In this document: piece after piece, positions 4,875 to 6,366 of the stretch
How positions within the stretch are numbered: position 1 is the stretch's first letter
How the letters are laid out: the number at the start of each line of letters is the position of its first letter
Assembly: GCA_031285465.1 (NCBI GenBank)
Contig: JAITWD010000246.1
Coordinates: 1-6,366, forward strand
DNA length: 6,366 bases
Source: Lachnospiraceae bacterium
GTDB taxonomy: Bacteria; Bacillota; Clostridia; Lachnospirales; Lachnospiraceae
Reading direction: 5' to 3'
The notes under the pieces: model-generated
The model's database searches: none
The model's input: the letters and a program-made list of their open reading frames with translations, nothing else
Told to the model about the DNA's origin: nothing
Position numbers and translations under genes: made by a program

Positions 4875-6366
4875 GATTCCTTCTGCCAGGTAATCGGCCA
4901 TATTCTCCGCAGCGCGAGCTACCCGGTTATAGGCCTTGATGTCTTCGGGATAATTTTTTGCCAGACGGGCGGCCGCCTCTTTAGCGGTCAATTCCAGATG
5001 CTGATCCCACATTTTTTGCAATTCCTTCTTATCATAGTTGGGATTCATCGCATACAACGCTTCAACGATATTGGTGCCATTATTATGCCACTTCTTATCC
5101 AGCTCCTTCGCTTTATCGGATTGCTTATCGCGTGATGCCGTGATCAGATCGGCACCGATCTGCAAGTGCTCGGTCATCAATACAGCGATTCCATTGGCCG
5201 TCTTCTCTGAGAAATAAGGGATATATATTTTAGCAATTTCCTGCGGATTCTGCATTAGTTCGGTTTTTACCGCACTCAGATCATCCAGACGACCGGCGAT
5301 ACTGATAATAAGCATCCTGGTTCCATAGACATGTTTAGCCCATGCCCGGCGCATGTCATCATGAAGCTGATTGGTCTCCGCACATCCGTAGCTGTCATCC
5401 ATCGGCGGGATATAACCCGGCATGGTCTTACCGGTCATAACTCCATTCCCATAGCCTGCATTGTTGGGGCGTTCACGGTAAGGGCAGGGACTATCGTTAT
5501 TCGGACCGCTACAAGGATTGTTACACATACCGCATGAGTTGTTACTACATGAGTTGTTGTACTGGTCACCGCACCGACTGTTACGCGGTGTATTACGGGA
5601 TGAGCTACCTGGTGTATTACATGGTGTAACCGAACGGTTATCGCATGGATTATTGCATGGATTTTGCCCACCATTACCCATTGGACGGGAATTTCCCGAA
5701 CCGGCAGAAATATTACGGCTGGCCCGTCTAAAACCATTTTGACCAGTACAATTGCCATTCGGGTTCCGCCTGCCACCATCACCACAACCATATCCGTATT
5801 TATCCTCTTCGTTCGATCGGTTGGCTTCTTCATAATAGCTGTAATCGGGCTGACGAGCATAATCATCGGTTGAAACGCCATATCCTCCGATAGAGTAAAA
5901 CTCAGTTGACGGACTATACTCATTAGAAACATACACATTGTAATAATCATAATCATTCAGGTAATAGTTATTCTCTTCATAAACGATATTCTCGTCGCCT
6001 CCCTGCCAACCGGGCACGGTTTGGATCGGGGCCGGCAATGGCGTTGGCACCGAAACCGGCGGTCTTGTCACCTGTGGTGCTTGTGGTGGAACCAGTGGCT
6101 TCGTTGGTTGCGATGGGCGTGGCGCAACCGGGGCCTGTGGTGGACGAGGTGCAACCGGTGCCTGTGGTGGGCGTGGCGCAACCGGGGCCTGCGGTGGGCG
6201 TGGTGTCACCGGGGCCTGTGGTGGTCGAGGTGCCACCGGTGCCGGGCGAGGAGCGTCCGGTATCTGCGGGGGACGGGGAGCAACCGGTGTGGTCGCGGTT
6301 GGTTGATCGCTCACCGGCGGACGGGATACTGTCGGTGGCACCGACACGGTCGGCGGTCCGAAGGTT
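4866..6366 (-). CDS. Modular Pro/Tyr/Asn/Cys-rich protein with helical C-terminal domain, 5' end missing
   Basis: The frame stays open to the window edge (TFGPPT precedes the GTG at 6347), so that GTG is not the start and the N-terminus lies outside. About 499 residues are visible. Numbering from the GTG codon: 1-112 is Pro-rich and includes five contiguous PVAPRPPQA-type nonapeptides (37-81); 122-186 is Tyr/Asp/Glu/Asn-rich; 188-322 is Asn/Gly/Ser/Arg-rich with twelve Cys, including CNNPC (231-235) and CGMCNNPC (272-279); and 329-493 is a well-folded-looking alpha-helical domain with three spaced histidines (H339, H394, H450). I recall that C-terminal domain from hypothetical proteins of Bacilli and Clostridia, some misannotated as acetylglutamate kinase; it shows no kinase motif. 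The composition suggests a cross-linked spore-coat, exosporium or surface protein, but this is inference. No transmembrane segment or sorting motif is visible. Function unknown. Confidence 0.85.
   Translation of the reverse strand, partial: TFGPPTVSVPPTVSRPPVSDQPTATTPVAPRPPQIPDAPRPAPVAPRPPQAPVTPRPPQAPVAPRPPQAPVAPRPPQAPVAPRPSQPTKPLVPPQAPQVTRPPVSVPTPLPAPIQTVPGWQGGDENIVYEENNYYLNDYDYYNVYVSNEYSPSTEFYSIGGYGVSTDDYARQPDYSYYEEANRSNEEDKYGYGCGDGGRRNPNGNCTGQNGFRRASRNISAGSGNSRPMGNGGQNPCNNPCDNRSVTPCNTPGSSSRNTPRNSRCGDQYNNSCSNNSCGMCNNPCSGPNNDSPCPYRERPNNAGYGNGVMTGKTMPGYIPPMDDSYGCAETNQLHDDMRRAWAKHVYGTRMLIISIAGRLDDLSAVKTELMQNPQEIAKIYIPYFSEKTANGIAVLMTEHLQIGADLITASRDKQSDKAKELDKKWHNNGTNIVEALYAMNPNYDKKELQKMWDQHLELTAKEAAARLAKNYPEDIKAYNRVARAAENMADYLAEGIVQ
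6105..6239 (-). repeat. Five tandem 27-bp units encoding PVAPRPPQA
   Basis: Five contiguous 27-base units encode PVAPRPPQA, PVTPRPPQA, PVAPRPPQA, PVAPRPPQA and PVAPRPSQP. A further related unit (PVAPRPPQI) lies upstream, separated by PDAPRPA. The units differ at synonymous positions, so the array is not freshly expanded. It probably forms an extended polyproline-II spacer. Confidence 0.85.

Noticed and set aside
5435..5956. 173-codon minus-strand frame inside the modular gene
   Set aside because: A shifted frame of the low-complexity Asn/Cys/Tyr region giving a Met/Ile/Val/Thr-rich product with no ribosome binding site or domain logic. The main frame continues on both sides with coherent domains.
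6105..6239. CRISPR-like array
   Set aside because: The 27-base repeats are contiguous without spacers, in frame, and encode a proline nonapeptide, so this is a coding tandem repeat.
6345..6347. GTG as the start of the modular protein
   Set aside because: The frame is open upstream to the window edge and encodes more of the same Pro-rich pattern (GPPTVSVPPTVS), so the gene is truncated by the window, not starting there.

Overview
The window looks like chromosomal DNA from an anaerobic Clostridia-type firmicute, most likely in or near the Lachnospirales. The reasons are the product families, strong AGGAGG-type ribosome binding sites, AT-rich spacers around genes of moderate GC, and gene order. 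THUMP-type RNA methyltransferase, Amidase_3 protein, RdgB pyrophosphatase and YfcE-type phosphoesterase is an order I recall from Lachnospiraceae. The genus cannot be read from the sequence. Every supported gene is on the minus strand, so transcription runs from the right edge to the left edge.

From right to left: (1) 6366-4866 is the 3' part of a gene for a large modular, low-complexity protein. It has a Pro-rich nonapeptide repeat, then a Tyr-rich stretch, an Asn/Gly/Cys-rich stretch and a helical C-terminal domain; its start lies outside the window. (2) 4832-4793 is a long inverted repeat ahead of a pyridoxamine/pyridoxal kinase gene (4739-3885). (3) 3884-3425 is an AT-rich spacer with two strong hairpins, followed by a 46-codon gene with an excellent ribosome binding site that encodes an Asn/Gln/Lys- and Ser-rich mini-protein (3424-3284). 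(4) 3250-3099 is a run of three hairpins that includes a GC-rich, self-complementary island. (5) A good sigma-A-type promoter (3082-3054) starts a tight operon: RNA methyltransferase (2983-1850), Amidase_3-like protein (1787-657), RdgB (676-29) and the first 32 bases of a metallophosphoesterase gene (32-1). The last two junctions overlap, by 20 and 4 bases.

The operon joins housekeeping functions: rRNA modification, a cell-wall-type exported protein and nucleotide-pool sanitation. Its most surprising member is the amidase, which keeps the fold signature but has lost both zinc-binding histidines and the catalytic glutamate expected for the family, so it is probably a pseudoenzyme. The accessory part (3284-6366) holds the least described material: the modular Cys/Tyr/Pro protein, which has the composition of a spore-coat or other cross-linked surface protein, and the serine-tract mini-protein. 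No mobile element, CRISPR array, tRNA or rRNA was seen.
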